From: Motilimonas sp. E26
Lineage (GTDB): Bacteria > Pseudomonadota > Gammaproteobacteria > Enterobacterales > CBDFNC01
DNA length: 43,816 bases
Direction of reading: 5' to 3'
Assembly: GCF_021278025.1 (NCBI RefSeq)
Contig: NZ_JAIBHJ010000030.1
Span: 1 to 43,816 of the forward strand
The translations under genes were made by a program, and so were the position numbers. Of the stretch, positions 8,818 through 17,123 are shown in pieces. Below the pieces are notes generated by a model, which was not told the DNA's origin, did not search any database, and worked only from the letters and a program-made list of their open reading frames with translations. How positions within the stretch are numbered: position 1 is the first letter of the stretch; each line of letters opens with the position of its first letter.

Positions 8818-8955
8818 GGATAAATAAAATAGTATCTTTTTCTGCAAAAACGCGGTGAATATGTCCCTATAGCTTTGCGTTTTCACCCCTGAAAACGAAG
8901 TTTTGCAGTAAACATAGTTTATCTTGCTGCACTAGGTTTAAACAGAGTTAAGGCT
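8818..8955 (+). repeat. Dispersed structured repeat, copy A
   Basis: About 135 bases that align along their whole length with copy B at 19473-19614: shared GGATAAAT, CTGCAAAAACGCGGTGAATA, TTTTGC and AGGTTTAAACAG/AGGCTTAAACAG blocks. The centre is a perfect hairpin, CGTTTTCA - CCCC - TGAAAACG. It lies between the convergent genes ilvC and the solute-binding protein gene, after the ilvC terminator. Confidence 0.75.
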
Positions 8956-8977
8956 ATTTAAACTCTTGAATTAAAAA

Positions 8978-9817
8978 CTAATCTTCGTTCATTAAATCTT
9001 GCAAACTCGCGCCGTAATAATCCTTATATAGCGTATTAGTAAAGCCATCTTCTTCAAGCGCAAGTAACGCCATGTGAAATTTATAAGCAATACTTTCTTC
9101 GTCTAATTTAATCGGGTAGTTATCAACACCTAGGGGTAAAGCAGGATCATAACTAAGATTGCTCACCGCTTTAAAATGAGGTGAATTTTTAGAAAAACCA
9201 AGCTTCAACCTAGTGATACCGCCACAGCAATTCATATGTAACATTAAATCAGATTGCCGTGGATGCTGGATCAGGTAGTAATATAAGGTACCAAAGTCAT
9301 CCATGTAGAAGTCGGCTTGTTTGGCTAAAATCAGATCAATAACACGATCGAATGTGAGTTCAGGTGGACGCTTGAACTGCAGCTTATACATAGTGCTTTG
9401 CGGACCTGGTGAACCCAATGCGGCCAAAATGATTTTTTCTTGCAAATCATCGTAGCTCTTTATTTTGGGCTCCCCTTTACGAGTTAGACCAACATCTGCG
9501 GCAGGAATGCCATTATCATAGAAAAAGATATCTTTTGAACGTTCTTTGGTAAAAGTAAGACCGGGATAAAAATCAATGCTGCCGTCAGCAATGCCACGTA
9601 AAATACGGTTTTTCGGGGAGCGAACCACCTTTAACTCACAACCGATTTTATTTGCCGCAGCAGTATACAAGTCGAAATACAGCCCAGCATTATTTGGCTT
9701 AGCATTAATATTTGGCATCCGCGCCGTCGTCCGGTAGCCCATGGTAATTTCACATGCTTGTGCTTGTGTCTGCACTTGCCATAGCAATAAGCTTACTAAA
9801 ATCAAAAACCATTTCAT
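8978..9817 (-). CDS. Periplasmic substrate-binding protein (SBP_bac_3-like)
   Basis: 279 residues with a clean Sec signal (MKWFLILVSLLLWQVQTQAQA). The rest fits a type 3 periplasmic binding fold: a first lobe with MGYRTTARMPNINAKP and GLYFDLYTAAANKIGCEL, then DGSIDFYPGLTFTKERSKD, a hinge, and the second lobe with LDEESIAYKFHMAL. In transporters this fold binds amino acids, but no permease or ATPase gene is near, and single proteins of this kind are common in Shewanella/Alteromonas-like genomes where they may be sensors or orphans. The ligand cannot be told from the sequence. Four cysteines (two adjacent, CC, in HMNCCGG) could form disulfides. Confidence 0.8.
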   Translation of the reverse strand: MKWFLILVSLLLWQVQTQAQACEITMGYRTTARMPNINAKPNNAGLYFDLYTAAANKIGCELKVVRSPKNRILRGIADGSIDFYPGLTFTKERSKDIFFYDNGIPAADVGLTRKGEPKIKSYDDLQEKIILAALGSPGPQSTMYKLQFKRPPELTFDRVIDLILAKQADFYMDDFGTLYYYLIQHPRQSDLMLHMNCCGGITRLKLGFSKNSPHFKAVSNLSYDPALPLGVDNYPIKLDEESIAYKFHMALLALEEDGFTNTLYKDYYGASLQDLMNED

Positions 9818-9973
9818 GAATAAACCACCCTAGTTGAGTTTCTATCAGTATAGATGGTGTCGATTTATTACTCCTCAAATTTCTATCAACGAAAAACCAC
9901 TATGCTAAGTAACGAGTTAATTTTTATAACAATAGGGGCCTAGCTCTTGTCTGCGTATCATCAGTTTTTCGCT

Positions 9974-11620
9974 TTATGTTCGACAAGAACTGAAAAGGTC
10001 AAGCTGAGCGTCATACACACGGGTTTGGACGTCCATGATGCCCAATAATGAATGGAAAATATAATCGTGTGAAAATAGATCCGTTTGTCGTGCGGATGCC
10101 TTTAAGCAATCTTGATTGATATTTTTAGCTTGCGCAAAGCTTGGTGACATCCAAAGCATCAAGGGTACTTTGGTTTGATATTCTGGCGCCAAGCGGTAAG
10201 GCATACCATGGAGAAATAAGCCGCCCTCGCCCAGCGATTCACCGTGATCTGAGACATAAATTAATGCCGTGTTATAGCGCGCCTCTAGCACTTTGAGTTT
10301 TTTTATTGTTTCGTTCAGTACATGATCTGTGTAGAGAATAGTGTTGTCATAAGTGTTGACAATTTGTGCAACGGAGCAGTTTTCGATATCAGCCCTCTGA
10401 CAGTCTGGCTTAAATTCACGCTGTTCTTCAGGGTAACGCTGAAAGTAAGTAGGCCCGTGGCTGCCAATTAAATGCATATTAATTAGCATGTTCCCTTTTA
10501 ATTTAGCGACGTTTTTCTCAAAGTCTTGCAATAGTGCCATGTCATAGCAGGTACTGCCGTTACAAAGGCGATTTTGACGAGCGCGATCAACGGTTAATAG
10601 TTCAATATTTTTAGCGACTCCTTTATCGCCCCCATTATTTTCTAGCCAAAGCTGAGATATTTCAGCTCTCTTAAGGATATCCAGTACATTATCTTGGTTA
10701 TTAGCGACTTGGCGATCGAAGTTAGAGCGAGGCAGATAAGAAAACATACAAGGTAGGGATATGGCTGTCGATGTGCCACAAGCGCTGACATCTTGATATG
10801 AAATGACATTGAGGTTTCGGGTGTATTTATTGGTTGGGCGGTCGTACCCATTGAGTTCATAATTTTGCGAGCGCGCTGTTTCACCGACAACCAATACTAA
10901 CAAGGTGGGTTTTTGTTTGGCCATTTGTAAGGCTTGCTCTGACTGCTTGGCATCTAGGCCAAGTTGGCGATAAGGCTGTGGCGTGGTTAAGTATCTTGTG
11001 TTGACTAATTTACTCGCACTGTGAACAAAATAAGTCGGGATCAGCATCTTTTTAAGGTAAGAATTATTACGACCTACAGAGCTATAATCCTGATAGTAGA
11101 GTGCGGCAATCAATACAATAACCACTATCGATAACGCCATGCTCAGTAACTTGTTCAACAACATCCGAGTCAGTGCACCCTCTGTTATCGGATTAAGAGC
11201 AAAGAGCAAAATAGCGGGAATAATCCCCATCATCAATGTCCAACTTACCGAGTATAAACTTAGATAAGAACTGGCTTCGCTAGGATCGGTTTCAACTATG
11301 TTGACCATCATGTCATAGTCAAATAGAGTGCCATAATGAAAGCTTGCATAACTCACCATCGATGACAGAACCAGCAGTAGCGCGAAGAAGGGTTTCCCTA
11401 ACCAAGGCCAAGTAAACAGGTTAAATAGTAAATTTAACGCAGCGATAAAAAAAATCGGTAGCGAAATAACAAAACCAACTTTGAATTCGCCCTGTTGTAT
11501 TAAGATACTGTGCAGCTCTTTATAAACAGGAACATTGACGATTAAAGCAAAGTAAAGCGCCAACAAAAAAGTGAAGTAGCTAAAGGAAAGCCTGAATGCA
11601 GGTAACTTTATTGGCATCAT
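9974..11620 (-). CDS. eptA: Phosphoethanolamine transferase, EptA-like
   Basis: 548 residues. Five N-terminal membrane segments (to about residue 185) are followed by a periplasmic sulfatase-fold domain. Catalytic features: Glu in VVGETARSQNY, the nucleophilic Thr in SACGTSTAISLPCMFS (about residue 283), and the metal ligands in YVSDHGESLGEGGLFLHGMPY. The family moves phosphoethanolamine from phosphatidylethanolamine to lipid A or other envelope sugars, lowering negative charge and often raising resistance to cationic peptides. The start ATG at 11620 overlaps the stop of dgkA (ATGA), so the two are translationally coupled. That makes sense because the reaction leaves diacylglycerol, which DgkA recycles. 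Lipid A versus another acceptor (EptB/EptC-like) cannot be decided by eye. Confidence 0.88.
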   Translation of the reverse strand: MMPIKLPAFRLSFSYFTFLLALYFALIVNVPVYKELHSILIQQGEFKVGFVISLPIFFIAALNLLFNLFTWPWLGKPFFALLLVLSSMVSYASFHYGTLFDYDMMVNIVETDPSEASSYLSLYSVSWTLMMGIIPAILLFALNPITEGALTRMLLNKLLSMALSIVVIVLIAALYYQDYSSVGRNNSYLKKMLIPTYFVHSASKLVNTRYLTTPQPYRQLGLDAKQSEQALQMAKQKPTLLVLVVGETARSQNYELNGYDRPTNKYTRNLNVISYQDVSACGTSTAISLPCMFSYLPRSNFDRQVANNQDNVLDILKRAEISQLWLENNGGDKGVAKNIELLTVDRARQNRLCNGSTCYDMALLQDFEKNVAKLKGNMLINMHLIGSHGPTYFQRYPEEQREFKPDCQRADIENCSVAQIVNTYDNTILYTDHVLNETIKKLKVLEARYNTALIYVSDHGESLGEGGLFLHGMPYRLAPEYQTKVPLMLWMSPSFAQAKNINQDCLKASARQTDLFSHDYIFHSLLGIMDVQTRVYDAQLDLFSSCRT

Positions 11621-11994
11621 AGTAAGTCCAGCAAAACAGAAGCCCAAACAAATAGTGCGAGCACCAAAGCAATAAACACCGCAGCAGAAGCTATATCCTT
11701 CGCTCTGCCACTCAGTTCATGCCACTCATCACCTATTCGATCCACGACAGCTTCAACTGCGGAGTTCATTAGTTCAACAATAACAATAAGCAGCAGACTC
11801 GAAATAAGCAAAATGCGCGCTAAGCTAGACACCGGTAACAGGGTTGCTACCACAGAAAAAATCACCAAGAGGACCACTTCTTGACGGAATGCAGCTTCAT
11901 TTAACCATGCCGCTTTTAGCCCTTTAATTGAATAGCCTGTCGCATCAATAATGCGCTCAATACCCACCTTCTTCGGTTTCAAGTTAAACTCCAT
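11617..11994 (-). CDS. dgkA: Diacylglycerol kinase
   Basis: 125 residues, the standard length for the small integral-membrane DgkA trimer subunit. It phosphorylates diacylglycerol to phosphatidic acid with ATP. Three membrane helices are visible, and the active-site signature between helices 2 and 3 is intact: VIVELMNSAVEAVVDRIGDEWHELSGRAKDIASAAV, with the key Glu and Asn. The N-terminal amphipathic helix (IERIIDATGYSIKGLKAAW) and the Glu in NEAAFRQE are also conserved. Its stop overlaps the start of the EptA-like gene, a neighbour that generates its substrate. Confidence 0.96.
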   Translation of the reverse strand: MEFNLKPKKVGIERIIDATGYSIKGLKAAWLNEAAFRQEVVLLVIFSVVATLLPVSSLARILLISSLLLIVIVELMNSAVEAVVDRIGDEWHELSGRAKDIASAAVFIALVLALFVWASVLLDLL

Positions 11995-12178
11995 TTTTTC
12001 TACAATTGCTCATGTTTTTAATAGGCTATGGATGATAGCCATGATGTGATGATGGCAAGGTACGCGATCCTATTACGTGGTTCTGTAGCAATTTTGTCAT
12101 GGAGTGTGAGCTTGTGTGAGATTTGGTTTTTTGTGCCTAAAAAAGGGTCATTAACGCCAATAAAACTAAAAAATCGAT

Positions 12179-12200
12179 GCCTAGCGTGTTTGCGCTAGGC
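12179..12200. other. Inverted repeat upstream of tcdA
   Basis: GCCTAGCG and CGCTAGGC pair perfectly around a 6-base loop. On the minus strand a T-rich stretch follows after six bases, so it could be a weak terminator for transcripts leaving the tcdA side. No plus-strand T tract is present. Confidence 0.4.
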
Positions 12201-12278
12201 CCAAGCAACCTCAAGATGCTTATTCAGCGGGAAGTTATTTGGGTATATAATGCGCCGCGAGTATATAAAGGGGGTTAG

Positions 12279-13058
12279 ATGTCGTCATTTGAGAATCGGT
12301 TTGGTGGAATTGCGCGGCTTTATGGCGCGCCAGCTTTGCAAACATTTCAGCAAGCGCACGTGTGTGTAATTGGCATTGGCGGCGTGGGCAGCTGGGTAGC
12401 CGAGGCGCTAGCCCGCTCTGGCATCGGCCAGATTAGCTTGATTGATATGGACGATATTTGTACAACTAATACCAATCGTCAGATCCACGCCTTAACCAGC
12501 ACCATCGGCCAGCAAAAAATTGCGGCGATGGCAGCACGTATTCTCGAAATAAACCCAGAGTGCCAAGTACACTGCATCGACGATTTTATTAGCAAAGAGA
12601 ATTTGTTTGAGCATATCTCCACCGAGTTTGATTATGTGGTGGATGCCATTGATAGTGTGCGCGCCAAAGCGGCACTCATTGCCCACTGCAAACGTAACAA
12701 GGTGCCGATTATTACTATTGGCGGCGCCGGTGGTCAGATTGACCCAACACAAATTCAACTGGGTGATTTAGCCAAAACCATTCAAGACCCGCTAGCCGCT
12801 AAAGTGCGCTCGGATTTGCGTCGCTTTTATAACTTCACTAAAAACACCAAGCGCAAGTTTGGCGTCGATTGTGTTTACTCTACCGAGCAATTGATTTACC
12901 CCGATTTAGACGGCGGCGTGTGTCATGCTAAAGCGCAAAGTGATGGCAATATGAAGATGGATTGCAGCTCAGGATTTGGTGCCGCCACTCATGTCACCGC
13001 CAGCTTTGCTTTTGTTGCGGTGTCACGGGTGCTAAAAAAATTGGCGGATAAAACCTAA
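12279..13058 (+). CDS. tcdA: tRNA threonylcarbamoyladenosine dehydratase
   Basis: 259 residues. TcdA (CsdL) is an E1-like enzyme that uses ATP to cyclise t6A37 to ct6A in ANN-decoding tRNAs. The ThiF/E1 fold is plain: Rossmann motif VCVIGIGGVGSWVAEALARSGIG, the Asp-rich loop LIDMDDICTTNTNRQIHAL, VVDAIDSVRAKAALI, and the C-terminal VDCVYSTE and GAATHVTASFAFVAVSRVLKKL. The start is supported by a GGGGG run four bases before the ATG and a TATAAT at about 12247. Genes csdE and csdA, whose products partner with it, lie just downstream on the other strand, separated by the toxin-like remnant and the Imm49-type gene. Confidence 0.95.
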   Translation: MSSFENRFGGIARLYGAPALQTFQQAHVCVIGIGGVGSWVAEALARSGIGQISLIDMDDICTTNTNRQIHALTSTIGQQKIAAMAARILEINPECQVHCIDDFISKENLFEHISTEFDYVVDAIDSVRAKAALIAHCKRNKVPIITIGGAGGQIDPTQIQLGDLAKTIQDPLAAKVRSDLRRFYNFTKNTKRKFGVDCVYSTEQLIYPDLDGGVCHAKAQSDGNMKMDCSSGFGAATHVTASFAFVAVSRVLKKLADKT

Positions 13059-13268
13059 ACGACCAATCCTTCGCTTGCCGAGACTAATTGGCCTGTATTT
13101 AATAAACAAAGCGATGAACTAGTGAGCCTTAAAGCCAGCCTTGATGCACTTAAGATGGCAAAAAAGAACAATAAAATAAAATATGCGGTGGTGCACCAAA
13201 GTATCAGTGGCAGCACTGGGCAGGTAAGCGGCGCACCCAAGGTCAACATTTATAGAGAGGCAAGTTAA
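13059..13268 (+). pseudogene. Candidate toxin C-terminal remnant upstream of the immunity gene
   Basis: An open frame of 69 codons begins directly after the tcdA stop and is in the same frame; it ends in TAATG, its stop sharing bases with the ATG of the Imm49-type gene. Its residues look like real protein (for example WPVFNKQSDELVSLKASL, KIKYAVVHQSISGS and APKVNIYREAS). There is no ATG before 13155; a GTG at 13122 is the only early alternative and lacks a good ribosome site. The overlap with an immunity gene is the arrangement expected of a toxin tail followed by its antidote, so I read this as the 3' end of a lost or displaced toxin gene. It may also be a small expressed protein. I cannot assign a toxin family. 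Confidence 0.4.
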
Positions 13269-14182
13269 TGACGCTACAACTTCATCATTACATAACAGTA
13301 CATAATCGGCTTGGTTATGTCATAGATAGCGAAACCAAGAAACGCAATTTCAACGAGAAGATTCAAGATTGGCAAGTAACTTATCAAAGCTATTCCGCCA
13401 CCGGTAGCTGGTCGACTTACTTTGGAAGAGTGCAATACCTATTGGGCATCGGTCAGCTACTGGATGCGCCGCAGGCCATGCGCCAGCGCACGTTAATCAA
13501 TCTAGAGCAAATGGCGTATAACCCCATTTACATGGTGGCCCATGTTGGCCAGCCCGTTACCGTGACCCTTGAGCACAGTCAGTTTACCGGCGTAGCGGAA
13601 ACCGACGATACCTTAATGTTTAATAATTGGTTGAATGCATTTTCACTGGCGCTGATTTTACGTAACACCGAGCATATGCAAGTATTACATGGCCTAGACA
13701 AAGGCGTGTTTGCTAAAAATACCGCTGTATTAGGGCCTCTGGATTTTTATTGTGCGTTTATGCGGTTACTCAAAGGGTTGTTTACCCCGGGGGCTGATTT
13801 GGCCCGCCTGTTCGGCGATATGATCACCTATTCCGCGCCGAATTACTTTTATGATGAAGACTGTGCCAACGCGGCTTATCACCTTTATTTACCTGTGGTG
13901 GAGTTAGTTGGCGTGGTGCTAAGCAGTGAACGTGAAACACGGTATCAAGACGCTTATACCAAGGCGCTGGAAACCCACAGGGCGTGGTTCACGCGCACTG
14001 ATATGGATCACTTTCGTCCCGAGAGCTTGATCTCACTACCCATTACCGCCATTGCTTCTTATTGTTACCACCAATATGGCCTCTTGCCGGAATTTGAAAC
14101 TGACTACACCCCACTGTGGATGATCAAAGGGGAATTTATACCCGAGTCGGAGTTACCGCCACTGACGAGTTATCAGTTTTAA
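13268..14182 (+). CDS. Imm49-type immunity protein
   Basis: 304 residues, cytoplasmic, without signal or membrane segment. It appears to belong to the Imm49 family of polymorphic-toxin immunity proteins: an N-terminal part with NEKIQDWQVTYQSYS, a helical middle (YFGRVQYLLGIGQLLDAPQAMRQRTLINLEQMAYNP) and LMFNNWLNAFSLALILRN. It is all-helical in character. Such proteins bind and neutralise a cognate effector delivered by a contact-dependent or secretion system. A GAGAGG eight bases before the ATG, inside the preceding toxin-like frame, and the TAATG overlap favour coupled translation. No Rhs, VgrG or PAAR gene is in the window, so this is either an orphan immunity gene or the remainder of a displaced cassette. 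Family call is from memory and needs a profile search. Confidence 0.6.
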   Translation: MTLQLHHYITVHNRLGYVIDSETKKRNFNEKIQDWQVTYQSYSATGSWSTYFGRVQYLLGIGQLLDAPQAMRQRTLINLEQMAYNPIYMVAHVGQPVTVTLEHSQFTGVAETDDTLMFNNWLNAFSLALILRNTEHMQVLHGLDKGVFAKNTAVLGPLDFYCAFMRLLKGLFTPGADLARLFGDMITYSAPNYFYDEDCANAAYHLYLPVVELVGVVLSSERETRYQDAYTKALETHRAWFTRTDMDHFRPESLISLPITAIASYCYHQYGLLPEFETDYTPLWMIKGEFIPESELPPLTSYQF

Positions 14183-14192
14183 TCAGGCATAA

Positions 14193-14255
14193 GACCTGTA
14201 GTAGGCGAGCTCGGCGAATACCTCACCGATTCCCTGAGCAAGCTCAGGTCCTACC
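14193..14255. repeat. REP-like palindromic element after the immunity gene
   Basis: A perfect hairpin CCTGAGC - AA - GCTCAGG at 14233-14248 sits inside an outer GTAGG/CCTAC pairing and follows GACCTGTAGTAGGCGAGCTC, a start typical of REP elements. It occupies the gap between the convergent genes imm49 and csdE and is different from the repeat found at the other convergent gaps. Confidence 0.55.
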
Positions 14256-14260
14256 AAAGC

Positions 14261-14692
14261 CTAAACCGCGACCCCTTTAATAGCCTGTACCACGGCGTGT
14301 AATCCGTTCGCGCGTGACGGGCTAAGTTGCTTGGATAAACCCAGTTGGTCGAAGTAACTTTCAATATCAAAGTCATCAATTTGCTCGGTGGTTTTACCAT
14401 TATAAGCCGCCAATACTATCGCTAATAAACCATTAACGATGCGGGTGTCACTGGCAACATAAAACTGCCAAACGCCCCCTTGTTCACGACTGACCAGCCA
14501 AGCCGCACTTTCACAGCCATCCACTTGATGTTCTTCATTTTTAAAGACTTGTGGTAACTCACTGAGCTGCTTACCGAGTAGGATGATTTGCCGATAGCGC
14601 GCTTCCCAACCCGATTGCTGCGCGAATAAATCCAGCACGTCATCACTGCTGATTTCATTACCAAACAGATTAGGCACTAATTGATTGGGCAT
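14261..14692 (-). CDS. csdE: Sulfur acceptor protein CsdE (SufE family)
   Basis: 143 residues. CsdE accepts sulfur as a persulfide from the cysteine desulfurase CsdA and passes it on. The acceptor Cys60 lies in the conserved loop VDGCESAAWL, followed by the family's strand-helix pattern and VNGLLAIVLAAYNGKT. Its start codon shares a base with the stop of csdA (TAATG), showing a coupled csdA-csdE operon. Named CsdE rather than SufE because its neighbours are csdA and tcdA and no suf genes are present. Confidence 0.93.
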   Translation of the reverse strand: MPNQLVPNLFGNEISSDDVLDLFAQQSGWEARYRQIILLGKQLSELPQVFKNEEHQVDGCESAAWLVSREQGGVWQFYVASDTRIVNGLLAIVLAAYNGKTTEQIDDFDIESYFDQLGLSKQLSPSRANGLHAVVQAIKGVAV

Positions 14693-15933
14693 TATAAAAA
14701 CTCCAAGGTTTTGTTCAGGGCGATAATGAAACTATCTATATCTTGTTGCTCATTATAACAAGCAATAGACAAGCGCAAAGTGCCGCCCAGCCCTAACGAC
14801 TCCATTAATGGCATGGCACAGTGATGGCCAGCGCGAATAGCGATGCCTTGTTGATCGAGTAAGGTGGCAATATCACTATGGTGCTCTCCTTTCACCACAA
14901 AGCTAATCACCCCTGCTTGTTGTACGGCATTACCGACAAGGGTGATGTCGGGTAATGATAAGAGCTGCGTTTTGGCATACTCAAACAGCTGTTGTTCATA
15001 TTGTAATAATGCCGCGCGATCTTGCTGTTGCAAAAATTCTACCGCCGCGCCAAGGCCTATCACACCTGAAATATTAGGGGTGCCGGGCTCAAATTTAAAC
15101 GGCAAGGCATTAAAGGTAGTGCCTGAGAAGCTCACTTTTTTGATCATCTCACCACCGGTTTGCCACACCGGCATGGCATTGAGTAAGTCAGCCTTACCAT
15201 AAAGTACACCGATCCCTGTAGGGCCATACATTTTATGACCCGAGAACACATAAAAGTCACAATCTAAGGCTTGCACATCAATCGGTAAATGCGCCACCGC
15301 TTGTGAGCCGTCCACCAGCACTTTCGCGCCTACTTGATGGCTTAGCGCAACAATCTCAGCGATGGGATTTACCGTGCCCAACACATTAGAGATATGCGTC
15401 ACCGCTACTAAACGGGTTTTCTCTGTCAGTAATTGCGCAAACGCGGCTAAATCTAATTCACCGATGTCGGTCAGCGGGATCACTTTTAACACTAACTTCA
15501 ACTGCTGTGCTAATAACTGCCAAGGCACAATGTTAGCGTGATGCTCCATGGTGGAAATGATGATTTCATCTCCCGCCTGTAACAAGGCACCATAACTTTG
15601 CGCCACGAGGTTAATGGCCTCGGTTGCCCCCTTAGTCCAAATTACCTCTTCACGCTTAGGGGCATTAATAAAGCTGCGCACTTCATCTCTTACCTGCTCA
15701 AAAGCTTGAGTTGCCTTAGCACTTAGACAATGTGCCGCACGATGCACGTTGGCATTGTTGTATTGGTAGTAATTACTCATTGCGTCAATCACTGACTGCG
15801 GCTTTTGTGTCGTGGCAGCACTATCGAGATAGACCAGCGCATGACCATTACAGCTTTGTTGCAACACAGGAAACTGCGCCCGTAGCGCGGATACAGAAAA
15901 TGACTGACTCAAACTAACCACCTTATTAACCAA
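14692..15933 (-). CDS. csdA: Cysteine desulfurase CsdA
   Basis: 413 residues, class II (SufS/CsdA-type) PLP-dependent cysteine desulfurase, yielding alanine and a protein persulfide. Visible: the VYLDSAATTQKP start motif, HANIVPWQ, VDGSQAVAHLPID, the PLP lysine in FSGHKMYGPTG (about residue 234) and the catalytic Cys in RAGHHCAMPLMESLG (near residue 370). The first member of a two-gene operon with csdE. Its upstream region (15934-16066) is shared with the divergent acuI gene and must hold its promoter. Confidence 0.95.
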   Translation of the reverse strand: MVNKVVSLSQSFSVSALRAQFPVLQQSCNGHALVYLDSAATTQKPQSVIDAMSNYYQYNNANVHRAAHCLSAKATQAFEQVRDEVRSFINAPKREEVIWTKGATEAINLVAQSYGALLQAGDEIIISTMEHHANIVPWQLLAQQLKLVLKVIPLTDIGELDLAAFAQLLTEKTRLVAVTHISNVLGTVNPIAEIVALSHQVGAKVLVDGSQAVAHLPIDVQALDCDFYVFSGHKMYGPTGIGVLYGKADLLNAMPVWQTGGEMIKKVSFSGTTFNALPFKFEPGTPNISGVIGLGAAVEFLQQQDRAALLQYEQQLFEYAKTQLLSLPDITLVGNAVQQAGVISFVVKGEHHSDIATLLDQQGIAIRAGHHCAMPLMESLGLGGTLRLSIACYNEQQDIDSFIIALNKTLEFL

Positions 15934-16066
15934 GAGCCTCTATGATCCACTTTTACAAGGAAGCTGACAAGGTAGGGGTTTATATTGATTGCAGGCTTTG
16001 CTATCGGGGCTTATGCTTAAAACCGTTTTTATAATAAAATTTCGATTCACCTTAAGGAGTTACAAT

Positions 16067-17056
16067 ATGTTTAATGCGTTAGTGTTACGACAAGAACAAG
16101 ATAAAACCTTAGCCAAAGTAGAACAAATAGCAGAAACTGAGCTACCAGACGGTGAAGTATTAGTACAAGTTGCGTATTCGACCCTTAATTATAAAGACGG
16201 CCTCGCCATCACAGGTAAAGGTAAAATCATCCGCCACTTCCCTATGGTACCGGGTATCGATTTTACCGGTAAGGTGATTTCATCTAATGATTTACGCTAC
16301 CAAGAAGGCCAGCAAGTGGTATTAACAGGCTGGGGCGTAGGCGAAACCCATTGGGGTGGCTTAGCTGAAAAAGCCCAAGTGAAAGCAGATTGGTTGGTCC
16401 CTTTAACTGAAGATTTGACGCCCGAACAATCAATGCAGCTAGGCACTGCAGGACTTACTGCCAGCTTATGTGTACAAGCATTGCAACAGACGAGTATTAC
16501 ACCCGAGCAAGGGGAAATTCTGGTAACGGGTGCCAGCGGCGGGGTTGGCAGCGTTGCGGTAAAACTATTAAGCACCTTAGGCTATCAAGTGGTTGCCGTG
16601 ACAGGCCGAGCTGAAAACACTCAGTGGTTAACCGAACTCGGTGCCACTCGCGTGATTTCTCGTGAAGAAATGCTAACGCCAAACCGACCATTGGATAAAC
16701 AACTTTGGGCCGGTGCCATCGATACTGTCGGTAGCCATGTGTTAGCGAAAGTATTAAGCCAAGTAAACTACAATGGCGCAGTCGCCGCTTGTGGCCTCGC
16801 CGGTGGCTTTGATTTACCGACCACTGTAATGCCGTTTATTCTACGCGGTGTAAAACTACTTGGGGTCGATTCAGTAAGTTGTCCATTTGAGAAGCGCCAG
16901 CAAGCATGGCATTTATTGGCAACCACGCTACCTAAATCTTATTTTTCTGCTGCTTGTAATACTATTTCATTGGCACAAGTGCCAGAATATGCCGAGCAAC
17001 TTATTGCAGGGCAAGTGACCGGTCGCTTATTGGTTGACCTAACGCGCAAAAATTAA
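16067..17056 (+). CDS. acuI: AcuI/YhdH-type acrylyl-CoA reductase (NADPH)
   Basis: 329 residues, a zinc-independent MDR-superfamily quinone-reductase-like enzyme. AcuI reduces acryloyl-CoA to propionyl-CoA, clearing a toxic intermediate, for example of DMSP or beta-alanine breakdown. Features: STLNYKDGLAITGKGKIIRHFPMVPGIDFTG at the N-terminus, LGTAGLTA, the nucleotide-binding GASGGVGSVAVKLLSTLGY, and AIDTVGSHVLAKVLSQVNYNGAVAACGLAGG. I start at the ATG at 16067 because AAGGAG lies 7 bases before it and the family begins there; a longer frame from 15989 has a poor ribosome site. Divergent from csdA. Confidence 0.9.
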   Translation: MFNALVLRQEQDKTLAKVEQIAETELPDGEVLVQVAYSTLNYKDGLAITGKGKIIRHFPMVPGIDFTGKVISSNDLRYQEGQQVVLTGWGVGETHWGGLAEKAQVKADWLVPLTEDLTPEQSMQLGTAGLTASLCVQALQQTSITPEQGEILVTGASGGVGSVAVKLLSTLGYQVVAVTGRAENTQWLTELGATRVISREEMLTPNRPLDKQLWAGAIDTVGSHVLAKVLSQVNYNGAVAACGLAGGFDLPTTVMPFILRGVKLLGVDSVSCPFEKRQQAWHLLATTLPKSYFSAACNTISLAQVPEYAEQLIAGQVTGRLLVDLTRKN

Positions 17057-17123
17057 TATCGCAGAGTCGCTGGCAGTATAATGATGACTGCCAGCGACTG
17101 CCTAACCACAAAAACCAAGTGAG

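Noticed and set aside
13055-13249. A 64-codon minus-strand frame between tcdA and the immunity gene
   Set aside because: Its residues are a hydrophobic jumble with no ribosome site, and it is the antisense of the plus-strand toxin-like frame, whose protein-like sequence and TAATG overlap make it the better reading.
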